64,000 bases of DNA from contig NZ_JADOTT010000003.1 in NCBI RefSeq assembly GCF_016817355.1, forward strand, positions 124,001-188,000, given 5' to 3'. The stretch comes from Maricaulis parjimensis (GTDB lineage Bacteria > Pseudomonadota > Alphaproteobacteria > Caulobacterales > Maricaulaceae). Of the stretch, positions 26,538-35,973 are shown piece after piece. A program made the translations under genes and the position numbers. Under the pieces are notes generated by a model that worked only from the letters and a program-made list of their open reading frames with translations, did not search any database and was not told the DNA's origin. Position 1 is the first letter of the stretch. Each line of letters opens with the position of its first letter.

Positions 26538-26768
26538 GCCGCCTTGCTAGTCGTCACCGGTCGCGCGGGCAACCGGGATGATACGGGGCCTGCATCCCTG
26601 CAGTCACAAGCATTGACTTTCCCTGCTGTGGCGGTAGAAACCCCGCTTTCCGCGGAACAGGTGCGCCTGGGCCGGGGAATACATGACGGGTGATGCGAGC
26701 GCCGCCGTTGCAAACGCAATCTCAATCGTGGGGTTGCCGGTCCGCATCGACTACATAGAGAGACCAGA
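26538..26768. other. Intergenic leader region of rpsD
   Basis: This 231-base gap separates a divergent hydrolase gene from rpsD. I see a promoter-like pair (listed separately) and no further gene, tRNA or strong hairpin. A transcript from that promoter would have a leader of about 120 bases before rpsD. Confidence 0.5.
26613..26640 (+). promoter_or_regulatory. Probable sigma-70-type promoter for rpsD
   Basis: TTGACT at 26613-26618 and TAGAAA at 26635-26640 are spaced by 16 bases, close to the housekeeping consensus. It lies about 130 bases upstream of the rpsD start. Confidence 0.45.
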
Positions 26769-27386
26769 ATGTCGAAGCGTCATTCTCAGAAGTACAAGAT
26801 TGACCGCCGCATGGGTGAAAACCTGTGGGGCCGTCCGAAGTCCCCGGTGAACTCCCGCTCCTACGGCCCGGGCCAGCACGGTCAGCGCCGCAAGGGCAAG
26901 ATGTCCGATTTCGGCCTGCAGCTGATGGCTAAGCAGAAGCTGAAGGGCTATTACGGCAACATCACCGAGAAGCAGTTCCGCCGCATCTATGACGAAGCTT
27001 CCCGCCGCAAGGGCAACACGACCGAGAACCTGATCGGTCTGCTCGAGTGCCGCCTGGACGCCATCGTCTACCGCGCCAAATTCGTCCCGACCGTGTTCGC
27101 GGCCCGTCAGTTCGTGAACCACGGCCACGTCAAGGTGAACGGCACGAAGGTCAACATCCCGTCCTACCGCGTGAAGCCGGGCGACGTGATCGAAGTCCGC
27201 GACCGTTCGCGCTCGATGGCTCTGGTGCTGGAAGCCCTGGAAAGCCCGGAACGCGATATCCCGGACTATATCGACCTCGACCCGAAAGCCATGAAGGCCA
27301 CCTTCGTGCGCATCCCGGAATTCTCTGAAGTGCCGTACCCGGTGCAGATGGAACCGAACCTCGTGGTCGAATTCTACTCCTCGTAA
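26769..27386 (+). CDS. rpsD: 30S ribosomal protein S4
   Basis: A 205-residue S4 protein. The N-terminal zinc-free form begins [16 protein letters not shown], and the S4 RNA-binding domain (about residues 93-155) includes [15 protein letters not shown]4 binds 16S rRNA early in small-subunit assembly. As in other alphaproteobacteria it stands alone rather than in the alpha operon. A bidirectional terminator follows directly. Confidence 0.98.
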   Translation: MSKRHSQKYKIDRRMGENLWGRPKSPVNSRSYGPGQHGQRRKGKMSDFGLQLMAKQKLKGYYGNITEKQFRRIYDEASRRKGNTTENLIGLLECRLDAIVYRAKFVPTVFAARQFVNHGHVKVNGTKVNIPSYRVKPGDVIEVRDRSRSMALVLEALESPERDIPDYIDLDPKAMKATFVRIPEFSEVPYPVQMEPNLVVEFYSS

Positions 27387-27410
27387 TTTCTCGAGGACAT
27401 TCGATTTCGA

Positions 27411-27445
27411 AAAGCCCGCTCCGGTCAGCCGGGGCGGGCTTTTTG
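27411..27445. terminator. Rho-independent terminator after rpsD
   Basis: A long stem (AAAGCCCGC-CCGG with CCGG-GCGGGCTTT) with the loop TCAG and one mismatch, followed by TTTTT. A-rich on the other side, so it could also act on the convergent gene, whose stop lies inside it at 27425. Confidence 0.9.
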
Positions 27446-27889
27446 CTTGAAGAAGCGGTGACCAGTGAAGGCTAGGACGATCAGGGCCAGCGAGTATGTC
27501 GCGCCCAGTACTGCGGGAATGAGCACAACCAATCCGACCAAGTTGGGACGGCTTTCGAGCAACGTGCTGATCGCCTCGGAGTTGATGCGCACAAGGTAAG
27601 ATGTCCAGATCGCTGTCGCGGCTCCGCCTATGCCGGCAAGCACAGCCCCTGCGAAGCGCCCTGATGGTTTCGCCCACGATCCGATCGCAAGCGCAAGAGC
27701 GGGAGTGGCGACATTGGTGCTCAGAACGGTCCACAAGATCCAGATGATCGGCCAAAGGACGGCCAATCCCATTGGGTGGCTCGTATAGTCCGGGCGCGTC
27801 ACAGAGTGGGTCAGCGCAATGGTCAGCATCAACAAGGCGATGACCGCCACCAGACTGAACGCGGCGAATATCTTGTAGCCCTTGCTCAT
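27425..27889 (-). CDS. Four-helix membrane protein, unknown function
   Basis: A 154-residue protein with about four membrane segments (residues 6-28, 43-63, 80-100, 115-143), a positively charged C-terminus and no recognised domain. It starts at ATG 27889. It is convergent with rpsD, and its stop codon is inside the shared terminator. Codon use is slightly less GC-biased than neighbours. Function unknown. Confidence 0.65.
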   Translation of the reverse strand: MSKGYKIFAAFSLVAVIALLMLTIALTHSVTRPDYTSHPMGLAVLWPIIWILWTVLSTNVATPALALAIGSWAKPSGRFAGAVLAGIGGAATAIWTSYLVRINSEAISTLLESRPNLVGLVVLIPAVLGATYSLALIVLAFTGHRFFKQKARPG

Positions 27890-28162
27890 TTCAAGCGGGG
27901 GCTCATTGCGGCAACTCCACCGTTTTAATCCCTTTCTGATGCGCGTTCTGGCAGTGTCCCGGTGAATCCGATTTTTGCAAGCCTGCCAGAAGTCTCAGCA
28001 AACCTGCTTCGCGCACGAGCAGATGCCGCACTGCAACTCGCGTCTCACGAGTCCTTGGTTGATCAAGGGTTAAGGGCCCGATTTCATGCCCGGACCCTGA
28101 TCGGACCCGGGGCTGAAGTGGGCCGGTCAGGCGCTTGTATGGGGCTGTTCTAGGGGGCGAGT
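27890..28162. other. Intergenic region without recognisable gene
   Basis: A 273-base gap between the divergent membrane-protein and lipoprotein genes. I found no tRNA, strong hairpin or convincing small gene. A minus-strand frame overlapping 27903-28307 lacks signs of coding and runs through the lipoprotein gene start. Local base composition is somewhat less GC-rich. Confidence 0.4.
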
Positions 28163-28684
28163 GTGAAAGCTGTTTGGGGTGCTTTCGCCTGTGCGGCACT
28201 TTTGGTGTCTGCCTGTTCAACAACGGAAGATGTGGCAGCGCGTGAGGGGGCGCGGTCCGGAATGCTGGCGGCTTTGCCGCCCATGCCGGACATGCCGGCT
28301 CTTCCAACGATCCGGATCTCCGACCTGCGTGTGCCTGGCACCAATCGCCAGGCCCCGGTCGTGGATCCGGATCTTGAATCCGTCATCTACTGGCGCGTGA
28401 TCGAGGATGACATCCTGATCATCCATGCCGACACGCAAGGCTGCACCCTGCGCTCGGATTTCATGGTCCATGTCGAGCAGTATCATGAGGACGTCTTCAC
28501 GGTCAGTCTCGAACGCGAACATGCCGATCTGTGTGATGAGGATGTGCCCTGGGGCGTGCAGCTGGGCTTCGGTTTCGAGGAACTCGGCGTTCCGATGGGC
28601 GGTCAGGTCGTGCTTCTCAACCCGGTCGATGACCGGCCCTGGGACTGGTATGAGAACCGCACCATCATGGCGGCCCGCCGCTAG
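28163..28684 (+). CDS. Putative lipoprotein, unknown function
   Basis: A 173-residue protein starting at GTG 28163 with GGGGGCGAG upstream. It has a lipoprotein signal with lipobox LVSAC (Cys18). The mature part has two further cysteines (in QGCTL and ADLCDE) that could form a disulphide, and strands such as SVIYWRVIEDDILIIH. No family recognised. It is convergent with the trehalose operon, three bases separating the stops. Confidence 0.7.
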   Translation: MKAVWGAFACAALLVSACSTTEDVAAREGARSGMLAALPPMPDMPALPTIRISDLRVPGTNRQAPVVDPDLESVIYWRVIEDDILIIHADTQGCTLRSDFMVHVEQYHEDVFTVSLEREHADLCDEDVPWGVQLGFGFEELGVPMGGQVVLLNPVDDRPWDWYENRTIMAARR

Positions 28685-28687
28685 GCG

Positions 28688-30457
28688 TCAGACCATCGCT
28701 TCCCAGTGCATGGACAGGCGATTGGCGGCATTGATGATGCCGACCATGGAATAGGTCTGCGGGAAATTGCCCCACAGCTCTCCGGTCGCCGTATCGATGT
28801 CTTCGGAGAGCAGGCCCAGCTGGGTACGGTGGGCCAGCACGTCCTCGAACATGGCCCGTGCTTCGTCCAGCCGTCCGATCCGCGCCAGCGCGTCGATATG
28901 CCAGAAGGTGCAGGCCGTGAAAGCTGTCTTCGGCTTGCCGAAATCATCCGCCACCCGGTAGCGATAGACATGATAGCCGTCGCGCAACTCCTCATCGATC
29001 CGGTCCACGGTCGCCACGAAACGCGGATCATTCGGTGAGATGAAGCCGATCTCCGCCATCAGCAGGACAGAGGCATCCAGCGCCTCGCCGCCAAAGGCAC
29101 CAGTGAAAGCCTGGCGCTCTTCGCTCCAGGCGTCGCGCAGCACGGTCTCGCGGATTTCATTGGCGCGCAGCATCCAGTAGTCGGCCCGCTCCCCCAGGCC
29201 CAGCCGCGTCGCGATCTTGGCCAGCCGGTCACAGGCTGCCCAGCACATGATGGCGGATGAGGTGTGGACGCTGGCCCGTCCGCGATATTCCCAAATGCCG
29301 GCATCGGGCGTGTTGTAGACCGCAAAGGCGCGTTCCCCCACCACCTCGAAATGCTCGAACTCGCGCTGGCCGGCCTTGGTTTGCAGGCGTTCATCGAAAA
29401 AGGCTTGGGAGGCCCCCAGGATGACATGGCCATAGACATCATGCTGGATGTGTTCGGCGGCCTGGTTGCCGAAGCGCACAGGTCCCATGCCGCGATAGCC
29501 GGGCAGGGCGTCGGCAATGGTCTCGGTGAGGTCATCCTCCAGGGCGATCCCATAGACCGGCTGGATATGCCCGCCCTTGGTCAGCGCCACCGTATTGCGC
29601 AGGAAGGCCATATAGGTTTCCAGCGTCCCGACGGCCGACAGTCGGTTGAGCGCGGTGACCGTGAAATAGGCATCGCGCAGCCAGCAAAAGCGGTAGTCCC
29701 AATTGCGCTCACTATCGGCATGTTCCGGAATACTGGTCGTCAGGGCCGCAACAATCCCGCCGGTCTCTTCATAGACGCAGAGTTTCAGCGTGATGGCGGC
29801 GCGGATCACCGCTTCCTGCCATTCCGGCGGTGTTGCCAGCCGTCGTGTCCAGTCGGCCCAGTGGTCACAGGTGCGTTCCTGCCAGTCCAGCGCCATCGCC
29901 CCGACGGCATCGGACAGGCTTTCATCCGGTCCCAGCAGAAAGGCGATCGTGTGGTCCAGGACAAATTCCCGATGGTCCATGACATAGGAGAGCGGGGCGT
30001 CCGTGGTGATGCGGAAACCGGCCTTTTCATCCAGGAAGCTGACATGGGTCACACCGCGCTGGGCCGGCATTTCACACGCGCCCTTGTCACAGCTGGCCTG
30101 CAGCGTGATCCGGATGCGCGGCATGCCGCGGACCGGCGTGATACGGCGCACGACGGAAGCCGGGCGGAACATGCGTCCCTTGTCCATGAAGCGCGGTGCG
30201 AAATCCGTGATGCGGATGGCCGATCCGTCCTCGGCCTCCAGCTCTGTCTCAAGAACCGCCGTATTGCGCACATAGCGCTGGCGGGCCCGGCACTGGCCGA
30301 TCAGTTCGACGGAGAATTCTCCCGCACCGTCCACCAGCGTGTTGAACACGGGCTCGCCGTCCAGCCGTGGCAGGCACAGCCAGGTCATTTCCCCCAGCTC
30401 GCCGATCAGGCCCGCAACCGTGCCATTGCCGATAATGCCCAGTTCCAGAGAACTCAT
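28688..30457 (-). CDS. Glycoside hydrolase family 15 protein (glucoamylase- or trehalase-like)
   Basis: I start it at ATG 30457, which overlaps the otsB stop (ATGA); the frame can extend to 30484 but inside otsB. The 589-residue protein has the GH15 N-terminal beta domain (LGIIGNGTVAGLIG) and the (alpha/alpha)6 barrel, with the signature NWDYRFCWLRDAYFTV and the C-terminal TGELWGNFPQTYSMVG. There is no signal peptide, so it is cytoplasmic. GH15 includes glucoamylases, glucodextranases and, in some bacteria, trehalases. Being third in an otsA-otsB operon suggests action on trehalose or related glucosides, which is inference. Confidence 0.9.
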   Translation of the reverse strand: MSSLELGIIGNGTVAGLIGELGEMTWLCLPRLDGEPVFNTLVDGAGEFSVELIGQCRARQRYVRNTAVLETELEAEDGSAIRITDFAPRFMDKGRMFRPASVVRRITPVRGMPRIRITLQASCDKGACEMPAQRGVTHVSFLDEKAGFRITTDAPLSYVMDHREFVLDHTIAFLLGPDESLSDAVGAMALDWQERTCDHWADWTRRLATPPEWQEAVIRAAITLKLCVYEETGGIVAALTTSIPEHADSERNWDYRFCWLRDAYFTVTALNRLSAVGTLETYMAFLRNTVALTKGGHIQPVYGIALEDDLTETIADALPGYRGMGPVRFGNQAAEHIQHDVYGHVILGASQAFFDERLQTKAGQREFEHFEVVGERAFAVYNTPDAGIWEYRGRASVHTSSAIMCWAACDRLAKIATRLGLGERADYWMLRANEIRETVLRDAWSEERQAFTGAFGGEALDASVLLMAEIGFISPNDPRFVATVDRIDEELRDGYHVYRYRVADDFGKPKTAFTACTFWHIDALARIGRLDEARAMFEDVLAHRTQLGLLSEDIDTATGELWGNFPQTYSMVGIINAANRLSMHWEAMV

Positions 30458-31218
30458 GCCAGCGCATCCTCCAGCCAGGTCCACACCTGTTGCGGATCCG
30501 CCAGCCGGTTGCCGGCCACCGTGTGACCGGAGCCGACCTTCACGGCGCGGCCGCCGCGATCAATGGCTTCGCGCATTCCGTCCTCATCGGTGACATCATC
30601 GCCCACCATGACGGGCTGGCGGCCGCGGAAGGGCGGCATCTGCATCAGCCGGGCAATTGCCCGGGCCTTGCTGGCCGCGTCCGGCTTGGCCTCGAACACC
30701 ATCTTGCCTGCTTGCAGGGAATAGCCTGGCTGGTCGGCCAGGATCTGGGTCAGGCGCTTGCACAGGGCTTTGCCGGCCTCCGGTGCTTCGCGATAGTGCA
30801 GCGCCAGGACCGGTCCCTTCACTTCCAGACGCGTGCCCTTGTGCTCACCGGCCAGTTTGAACAGGGCGCGGTGCAGGGTGTCGGGCGCGGTCGGTGAATA
30901 GGCGCGGGGGCGTTGACCGGGCGCGCAAATATCCGAGCCATGCCCGCCCACGCGCCAGATGTCGCCCGGGATGCGCCGGTCCAGATCGCGGACATCGCGG
31001 CCGCTGACAACGGCGAGAGCGGCATTCATCCGGCTGGACAGGGATTGCAGCAGGGCGATCCGTTCCGGCGACAGGAAAACCGTGTCCGGATTGGACTGGA
31101 TACCCGCCAGCGTGCCGTCGAAATCCAGGAAGAGGGCATGCCCGCCCAGATCCAGCGGAAAGGGCCGGTCAAACCCGTTCTGCGCGTGTCTCGTCATATC
31201 CGGTTCCAGCATCATCAT
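30454..31218 (-). CDS. otsB: Trehalose-6-phosphate phosphatase
   Basis: A 254-residue HAD-superfamily phosphatase. The catalytic motif LDFDGTLAG (nucleophile first Asp) is near residue 32, AVVSGRDVRDLDRR follows, and VGDDVTDEDGM is near the C-terminus. It removes phosphate from trehalose-6-phosphate made by OtsA. It follows otsA by three bases and overlaps the GH15 gene by four. The start may be the first ATG (31218) or an internal ATG at 31197; neither has a strong ribosome site. Confidence 0.94.
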   Translation of the reverse strand: MMMLEPDMTRHAQNGFDRPFPLDLGGHALFLDFDGTLAGIQSNPDTVFLSPERIALLQSLSSRMNAALAVVSGRDVRDLDRRIPGDIWRVGGHGSDICAPGQRPRAYSPTAPDTLHRALFKLAGEHKGTRLEVKGPVLALHYREAPEAGKALCKRLTQILADQPGYSLQAGKMVFEAKPDAASKARAIARLMQMPPFRGRQPVMVGDDVTDEDGMREAIDRGGRAVKVGSGHTVAGNRLADPQQVWTWLEDALA

Positions 31219-31221
31219 CGG

Positions 31222-32589
31222 TCATTCGGCGGGTTTGAGGTCTTTCAGGAAACGGTTGCGCCACCAGCTGATATCCTGGCTCTCGACCACATCGCGCAAT
31301 TTGCGCCAGCGGGTCTGACGTTCTTCCAGCGGCATGGTCAGGGCCTGGTAGATGGCCTCGGCAACCTTGAACTTGTCATGCGGGTTCACGATCAGCGCAT
31401 CGCGCAATTGCTCGGCAGCCCCGGCAAATTCGGACAGGACGAGCACGCCGGGATCCTCCTCCGGCTGCGCCATGATGAATTCCTTGGCGACGAGATTCAT
31501 CCCGTCCCGCAGCGGTGTGACCAGGCCGACCCGGGCGATCCGGAACAGGCCGGCCAGTTCCTCGCGCGAATAGGAGCGCGCCAGATAGCGCAGCGGGATC
31601 CAGTCCAGATCGCCATGATCGCCATTGATCCGGCCGGCCAGCCGGTCCAGCTCGATCCGCAATTCCTGGTATTCTTCCACCTTGGAGCGCGAAGGGGGCG
31701 CGATCTGGGTGACCGAGACCTTGCCGTCCATTTCCGGGTGGGCATCGAATAATTGTCCGACGGCCTCGAAGCGCTGGGGCAGACCCTTGGAATAGTCCAT
31801 CCGGTCGACACCGATCACCAGATGGCGCTCGCCCAGGAAACGGCTGATCCGCTCTGCGGCGCGGTCGGCTTGGGGGGTGCTGGCGGCATCGCGGAAACCG
31901 TTGGGATCAATGCCGATCGGATAGGCCGCCACCCGCGTTGTGGTGCCGAATACCCGGATCAGATCATCGCCCAGCTCCTCGCCATCGAATTGCTCGACCA
32001 GATAGCGCACGAAATTGGCGCGGTCGTGGGAGGACTGGAAGCCGATCACGTCATAGGCGCACATCGCCCGCGCCAGCCAGTGATGCTCGGGAATGGCCCG
32101 GAACATTTCCGGCGGCGGGAATGGGATGTGCAGGAAGAAACCCGTCGGTCCTTCCCAGCCGGCATGGCGCAGCGCATTGCCCATCAGCAGGAAGTGATAG
32201 TCATGCACCCAGACCGTATCGCCGGGCTGCAGCCGGTCTGCGACGATACCGGCGATGCGCTGATTGACGTCGGAATAGACCTTGAAGGCTTCGCTGTTGA
32301 AGGCGGCCAGGTCGAGCCGGTAGTGGAAGACCGGCCAGATCACGCGGTTGGCGTAATTGAGATAGTATTTCTCGTGTTCTTCATGGGTGAGGTCGGTGAG
32401 AACGAATTCCACGCCCTCATCGCGGAACACATTGGCACCCCGCGGCGGTTCGTCCACCAGGGTTCCGCTCCAGCCAAACCAGCTGCCACCTGTTTCCTTG
32501 AGCGATTCCCACACTGCAACTGCCAGCCCGCCGGCGCGCGCCTTCGGGTCTGCGGCCGTCCGGTTGGAAATCGCGATAAGCCGGCCCAT
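31222..32589 (-). CDS. otsA: Trehalose-6-phosphate synthase
   Basis: I start it at ATG 32589 because AAGGGAGA lies just upstream and the family N-terminus GRLIAISNR follows. The 455-residue GT20 enzyme shows [18 protein letters not shown] and [14 protein letters not shown], the donor- and acceptor-binding regions. It joins UDP-glucose (or ADP-glucose) and glucose-6-phosphate. It leads the otsA-otsB-GH15 operon, so the pathway for making trehalose, an osmotic and stress protectant, is complete here. Confidence 0.95.
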   Translation of the reverse strand: MGRLIAISNRTAADPKARAGGLAVAVWESLKETGGSWFGWSGTLVDEPPRGANVFRDEGVEFVLTDLTHEEHEKYYLNYANRVIWPVFHYRLDLAAFNSEAFKVYSDVNQRIAGIVADRLQPGDTVWVHDYHFLLMGNALRHAGWEGPTGFFLHIPFPPPEMFRAIPEHHWLARAMCAYDVIGFQSSHDRANFVRYLVEQFDGEELGDDLIRVFGTTTRVAAYPIGIDPNGFRDAASTPQADRAAERISRFLGERHLVIGVDRMDYSKGLPQRFEAVGQLFDAHPEMDGKVSVTQIAPPSRSKVEEYQELRIELDRLAGRINGDHGDLDWIPLRYLARSYSREELAGLFRIARVGLVTPLRDGMNLVAKEFIMAQPEEDPGVLVLSEFAGAAEQLRDALIVNPHDKFKVAEAIYQALTMPLEERQTRWRKLRDVVESQDISWWRNRFLKDLKPAE

Positions 32590-32777
32590 TGTCTCTCCCT
32601 TGATATCCACCAGTCTTCCGTGACCGGCCGGGGGAGGCAAGCGGACGGCATGTGTCCGCGAGAGGCATGGGGCCGGTCGCCAGCCGTCAGGGCTGGATTG
32701 CCCCGATATGGGCAATCACAGTCCGCACGGCGTGATTTGTCCGGTCTGACTTGACGATGTCGCGGGACCTGCCTGGA

Positions 32778-33104
32778 TCAGGCAGCGGCGATCAGGCCCT
32801 TGTCTTTGAGATAGGCCTGCAGCTCACCGGTCTCGAACATTTCCTTGACGATATCGCAGCCACCCACAAACTCGCCCTTGATGTAGAGCTGCGGGATGGT
32901 GGGCCAGTTGGAGAATTCCTTGATGCCCTGACGGATCTCGTCATCCTCGAGCACGTTCACGCTCTCGAAGTCGACCTGGAGATGATCCAGGACCCGCGCC
33001 ACCACCGAGGAAAACCCGCATTGCGGAAAGACCGGCGTGCCCTTCATGAACAGCACCACATCATTGGTGTCGATGGTGCTCTTGATCGTGTCCTGGGCCG
33101 ACAT
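32778..33104 (-). CDS. grxD: Monothiol glutaredoxin, Grx4 family
   Basis: A 108-residue CGFS-type glutaredoxin. The active site Cys29-Gly-Phe-Ser follows MKGTPVFPQ, and [19 protein letters not shown] holds the glutathione-binding residues. CGFS glutaredoxins carry [2Fe-2S] clusters and work with BolA proteins. Here bolA is two genes upstream on the same strand, with an aldo/keto reductase gene between them. Confidence 0.96.
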   Translation of the reverse strand: MSAQDTIKSTIDTNDVVLFMKGTPVFPQCGFSSVVARVLDHLQVDFESVNVLEDDEIRQGIKEFSNWPTIPQLYIKGEFVGGCDIVKEMFETGELQAYLKDKGLIAAA

Positions 33105-33159
33105 GGCGTTTCTCCTGATTGGATCCTGATTGCCTAGCTAGGACGCCGGGCGTGTCTCT

Positions 33160-33975
33160 TCAAGTGCGCTCTGCAAGTCCGGCGGCCCGGGCATTGGCTT
33201 CCAGATTGCGCTGGCGCGTGGTCAGGAAGACCAGCGCATCGGCGAGCTCGCTCTTCAGCGCCCAGTCCAGCGCCTCGGACGCGTCCTGTCCGGATCCGGC
33301 AGGTGCGTGCCCGGTCAGGACCTGTTTCACGCGCCGCGCCGCATACCACAGATCCCCGCGGGAAGCGGGCAGGGCGGATTTCGGGGCCGCACCGGCCATC
33401 ACCTCGATTCCGATCACGCTCATCCCGGCCTGCCGGGCGCGCTGAAGGCGATCACGGGACGCCGTGTCCAGCCCGGCATTGACCGGGGCCATGATCGCGT
33501 CGAACGCACCCAGATCGATGGCCGTGTCCAACTCCGGCCCGCGGCCGCACACGCCGATATGGCGCAGCATGCCGCGTTCCTTGAAAGCTTCCAGCCGCCG
33601 GATCAGACGGGCATCCAATTCATCCGGAGACGGTCCGTGCAGAAGCAGAAGATCGATATGTCCACTGCCCAGGCGGTCCAGCGAGTCCTTGAAGGACATT
33701 TCCACCGCGCCGGGCGAGAAATCGCGTTTGCGCCCGGCATGGACGCCGGCCTTGGTCGTGATGAAGACCTGATGGCGGGGCACAGAGCGCAGCGCTTGCC
33801 CCAGGCGCTTTTCCGCCTCGCCATTGCCATAGGCCGGTCCGGTATCGAACAGGGTGACGCCCAGATCGACCGCTTGACGGATCAGGGATTGTGTCGCCGA
33901 GCGGGACAGGCCCAGTCCGGCATGAGGTCCGGTGACGCCGAAGCCGAGGCGGGAAAAGGCGGCGTCATCGATCAT
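33160..33975 (-). CDS. Aldo/keto reductase family protein
   Basis: I start it at ATG 33975, one base after the bolA stop; the frame upstream overlaps bolA and is not needed. The 271-residue protein has the AKR barrel with the catalytic tetrad pattern: Asp and Tyr in FDTGPAYGNGEAEKRLGQAL, Lys in FITTKAGV and His in LLLLHGP. Such enzymes reduce carbonyls with NADPH. It is translationally close to bolA and lies 55 bases before grxD, so the three may be one operon. Substrate unknown; the C-terminal third is short and atypical. Confidence 0.85.
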   Translation of the reverse strand: MIDDAAFSRLGFGVTGPHAGLGLSRSATQSLIRQAVDLGVTLFDTGPAYGNGEAEKRLGQALRSVPRHQVFITTKAGVHAGRKRDFSPGAVEMSFKDSLDRLGSGHIDLLLLHGPSPDELDARLIRRLEAFKERGMLRHIGVCGRGPELDTAIDLGAFDAIMAPVNAGLDTASRDRLQRARQAGMSVIGIEVMAGAAPKSALPASRGDLWYAARRVKQVLTGHAPAGSGQDASEALDWALKSELADALVFLTTRQRNLEANARAAGLAERT

Positions 33976-33976
33976 G

Positions 33977-34213
33977 TCACGCGTCCGGCGTGCGGGTTTC
34001 CAGGGCGAGTGCGTGCAGTTCGCCGCCCATCTTGTCGCCGAGAGCGGCATAGACCATCTGGTGCTGTTTCACGCGCAGCAAGCCTTTGAAGCTGGGCGAG
34101 GTCACCACGGCTTTCCAGTGATCATTGTCACCGGCCAGATCGGTCATCTCCACATCCGCATCGGGAATTCCGGCCTTGATCAGGGCGACGATGTCTTCTG
34201 CGGGCATGGGCAT
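33977..34213 (-). CDS. bolA: BolA family iron-sulfur/morphology regulator
   Basis: A 78-residue BolA-like protein. The pattern VEMTDLAGDNDHWKAVVTS, FKGLLRVKQHQMVYAAL and the C-terminal GGELHALALETRTP are clear BolA features, including the conserved His in RVKQHQMV. BolA proteins pair with monothiol glutaredoxins through a shared [2Fe-2S] cluster and affect iron homeostasis and cell shape. It is the first gene of the probable bolA-AKR-grxD operon. Confidence 0.93.
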   Translation of the reverse strand: MPMPAEDIVALIKAGIPDADVEMTDLAGDNDHWKAVVTSPSFKGLLRVKQHQMVYAALGDKMGGELHALALETRTPDA

Positions 34214-34335
34214 GGCGGTTTCCTCTTCATCTCAACAAGCCGTGAGCCGACGTGTTCGAGCCTTGTCTTGAACCCCAGGCAGGGGCGGGGTCATATCCGC
34301 CCAAGCTAATCACCCCAACCCGCCGGGAAAAGCCC

Positions 34336-34842
34336 ATGAACACCGTCTTCACTGCCAAACTCGTCCTGCGCTGCAGCCTTGGCCTGATCAATCTGGCCGT
34401 TGCCGTCTTCTTCTTCTCCTCCGTCGCGATGGCCGGGGAGCAGTTCGTGGATGGAGAGGGGCGTCCGGTCGGTGGCTATGATGTGGTCACCTATCACACG
34501 GATGCCGCGCCGCTGACGGGCGATCCCGGCATTTCCGCCGACTATAATGGTGTCACCTGGTATTTCGCCAGCGAGGCCAATCGCGATCTCTTCCTGGCCC
34601 ACCCCCAACGCTATGTGCCGGCCTATGACGGGCATTGCGCCTGGGCGCTGGCAGATGGCCGCAAGGTGCGCTCCGACCCGCTGGCCTATCGTGTGGTCGA
34701 TGGTGTGCTCTACATGAATTTCTCGCCGCGTATCCAGCGACGCTGGGAAGAGGATATTCCGGGCTATCTTGAGCAGTCGGAAGCCCTCTGGCCCGAGCTG
34801 GAAAGCGAACCGGCGGCCCGTCCGCGCGGCGGATGGTTCTGA
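34336..34842 (+). CDS. YHS domain protein with signal peptide
   Basis: I start it at ATG 34336; a longer in-frame start at 34252 is not needed. The 168-residue product has a signal sequence ending near VAMA-GE (residue ~34). The mature protein contains a YHS-type domain (VGGYDVVTYHTDAAPLTGDP, then a YFASEANRDLFLAHPQRYVPAYDGHCAWA segment with one Cys). YHS domains are often near metal or copper-transport and oxidase proteins and may bind metal. Function here is unknown. It is followed 84 bases later by an M28 peptidase lipoprotein. Confidence 0.8.
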   Translation: MNTVFTAKLVLRCSLGLINLAVAVFFFSSVAMAGEQFVDGEGRPVGGYDVVTYHTDAAPLTGDPGISADYNGVTWYFASEANRDLFLAHPQRYVPAYDGHCAWALADGRKVRSDPLAYRVVDGVLYMNFSPRIQRRWEEDIPGYLEQSEALWPELESEPAARPRGGWF

Positions 34843-34925
34843 TCGTGGGATAAGTGACGGAAATTTCATTGGGTCGTCCGGCGCAACATGGCACTCTCCC
34901 CGCTGATTTTCACTTGGGGGTGACC

Positions 34926-35897
34926 ATGCGTTCCATTCTTCTGTCTCTTGTTCTGGCCACCTCATTGGGCGCCACCGCCTGTGCCACCATGCCCCGGCCC
35001 GATCCGGGTGTGGACGAGGCCCAGGTGCTGGAAGACCTGCGCATCCTGGCGGCTGACGACATGGAAGGCCGGGAAACCGGCACGGACGGCAATGCCCGTG
35101 CCCGCGCCTACATCATCGAGCGCCTGCAGGAACTGGGCATCCAGCCGGTCGGCGACAGCTATGAGCACAGCTTCACTTTCACGCCCCGCCGCAGTGGTGG
35201 GGCCGAGATGACCGGCGTGAACATCCTGGCGCATATTCCCGGCACCCATGGCGGCGAGCACACCATGGTGGTGACGGCGCACTATGACCATGAGGGCATG
35301 CGCGGCGGTCAGACCTGGAATGGCGCAGACGACAATGCCTCCGGTGTCGCCGGTGCACTGGCCATTGCCGAGGCCTTCACCCACACCACGCCGGACCATG
35401 ATGTCATCATCGCCATTGTTGATGCTGAGGAAAAAGGCCTGCAGGGCGCACGCGCCTTCGTTGCCAACCCGCCCATCCCGCTGGAGAATATGGCCTTCAA
35501 CCTCAATCTCGACATGCTCGCCATGTCCGAGGAGCGCATTCTCTGGGCGGTCGGGACCTATCACTATCCGGCCCTGACCCCGATCGTGGAAGATGTCGCG
35601 GCGCGCGCCCTCGTCTCCATGCCGATGGGGTATGACGAGCCGACCGATGTGCCGGGCGGGGACTGGACCAATCTCACCGACAGTGGTGCCTTCCACGCGG
35701 TCGGCATTCCCTTCATCTATCTCGGCGTGGATTTCCATCCCCACTACCATCAGCCGACGGACACCTATGAGAACATGACGCTCGACTTCTTTGTCGACGC
35801 CGTCCGGGCTTCGGTGGATTTCGCCCGCACGGCGGATGTCCGCCTGCCGGTGATTGCGGAGGCTGAACCGCGTCAGGCACCCCGCGTCGAGAAGTAG
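34926..35897 (+). CDS. M28 family zinc peptidase lipoprotein (1)
   Basis: I start it at ATG 34926; the longer frame from 34854 adds nothing recognisable. The 323-residue product has a lipoprotein signal (lipobox GATAC) and an M28 domain. Zinc-ligand motifs are visible: TAHYDHEG, GADDNASGVAG, DAEEKGLQG, NLDMLAM and FHPHYHQPTDTYEN near the end. These are co-catalytic aminopeptidases acting on exported peptides. A second, larger M28 protein lies at 51438-53114. Confidence 0.9.
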   Translation: MRSILLSLVLATSLGATACATMPRPDPGVDEAQVLEDLRILAADDMEGRETGTDGNARARAYIIERLQELGIQPVGDSYEHSFTFTPRRSGGAEMTGVNILAHIPGTHGGEHTMVVTAHYDHEGMRGGQTWNGADDNASGVAGALAIAEAFTHTTPDHDVIIAIVDAEEKGLQGARAFVANPPIPLENMAFNLNLDMLAMSEERILWAVGTYHYPALTPIVEDVAARALVSMPMGYDEPTDVPGGDWTNLTDSGAFHAVGIPFIYLGVDFHPHYHQPTDTYENMTLDFFVDAVRASVDFARTADVRLPVIAEAEPRQAPRVEK

Positions 35898-35916
35898 GCC
35901 AGCCATAAGCGCAGAG

Positions 35917-35952
35917 AAAAACACCCTCTCCGGCGGGAGAGGGTGTTTTTTT
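35917..35952. terminator. Bidirectional terminator between M28 peptidase and purL
   Basis: A 12-bp stem (AACACCCTCTCC with GGAGAGGGTGTT), a short GC loop and a run of seven Ts, with As on the opposite side. It ends both the peptidase gene and the convergent purL. Confidence 0.93.
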
Positions 35953-35973
35953 GTGCGTGCTGGACGCGAAAGC

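Noticed and set aside
27903-28307. Minus-strand frame upstream of the lipoprotein gene
   Set aside because: Runs into the lipoprotein start region, composition is Pro/Arg-rich and no ribosome site is visible.
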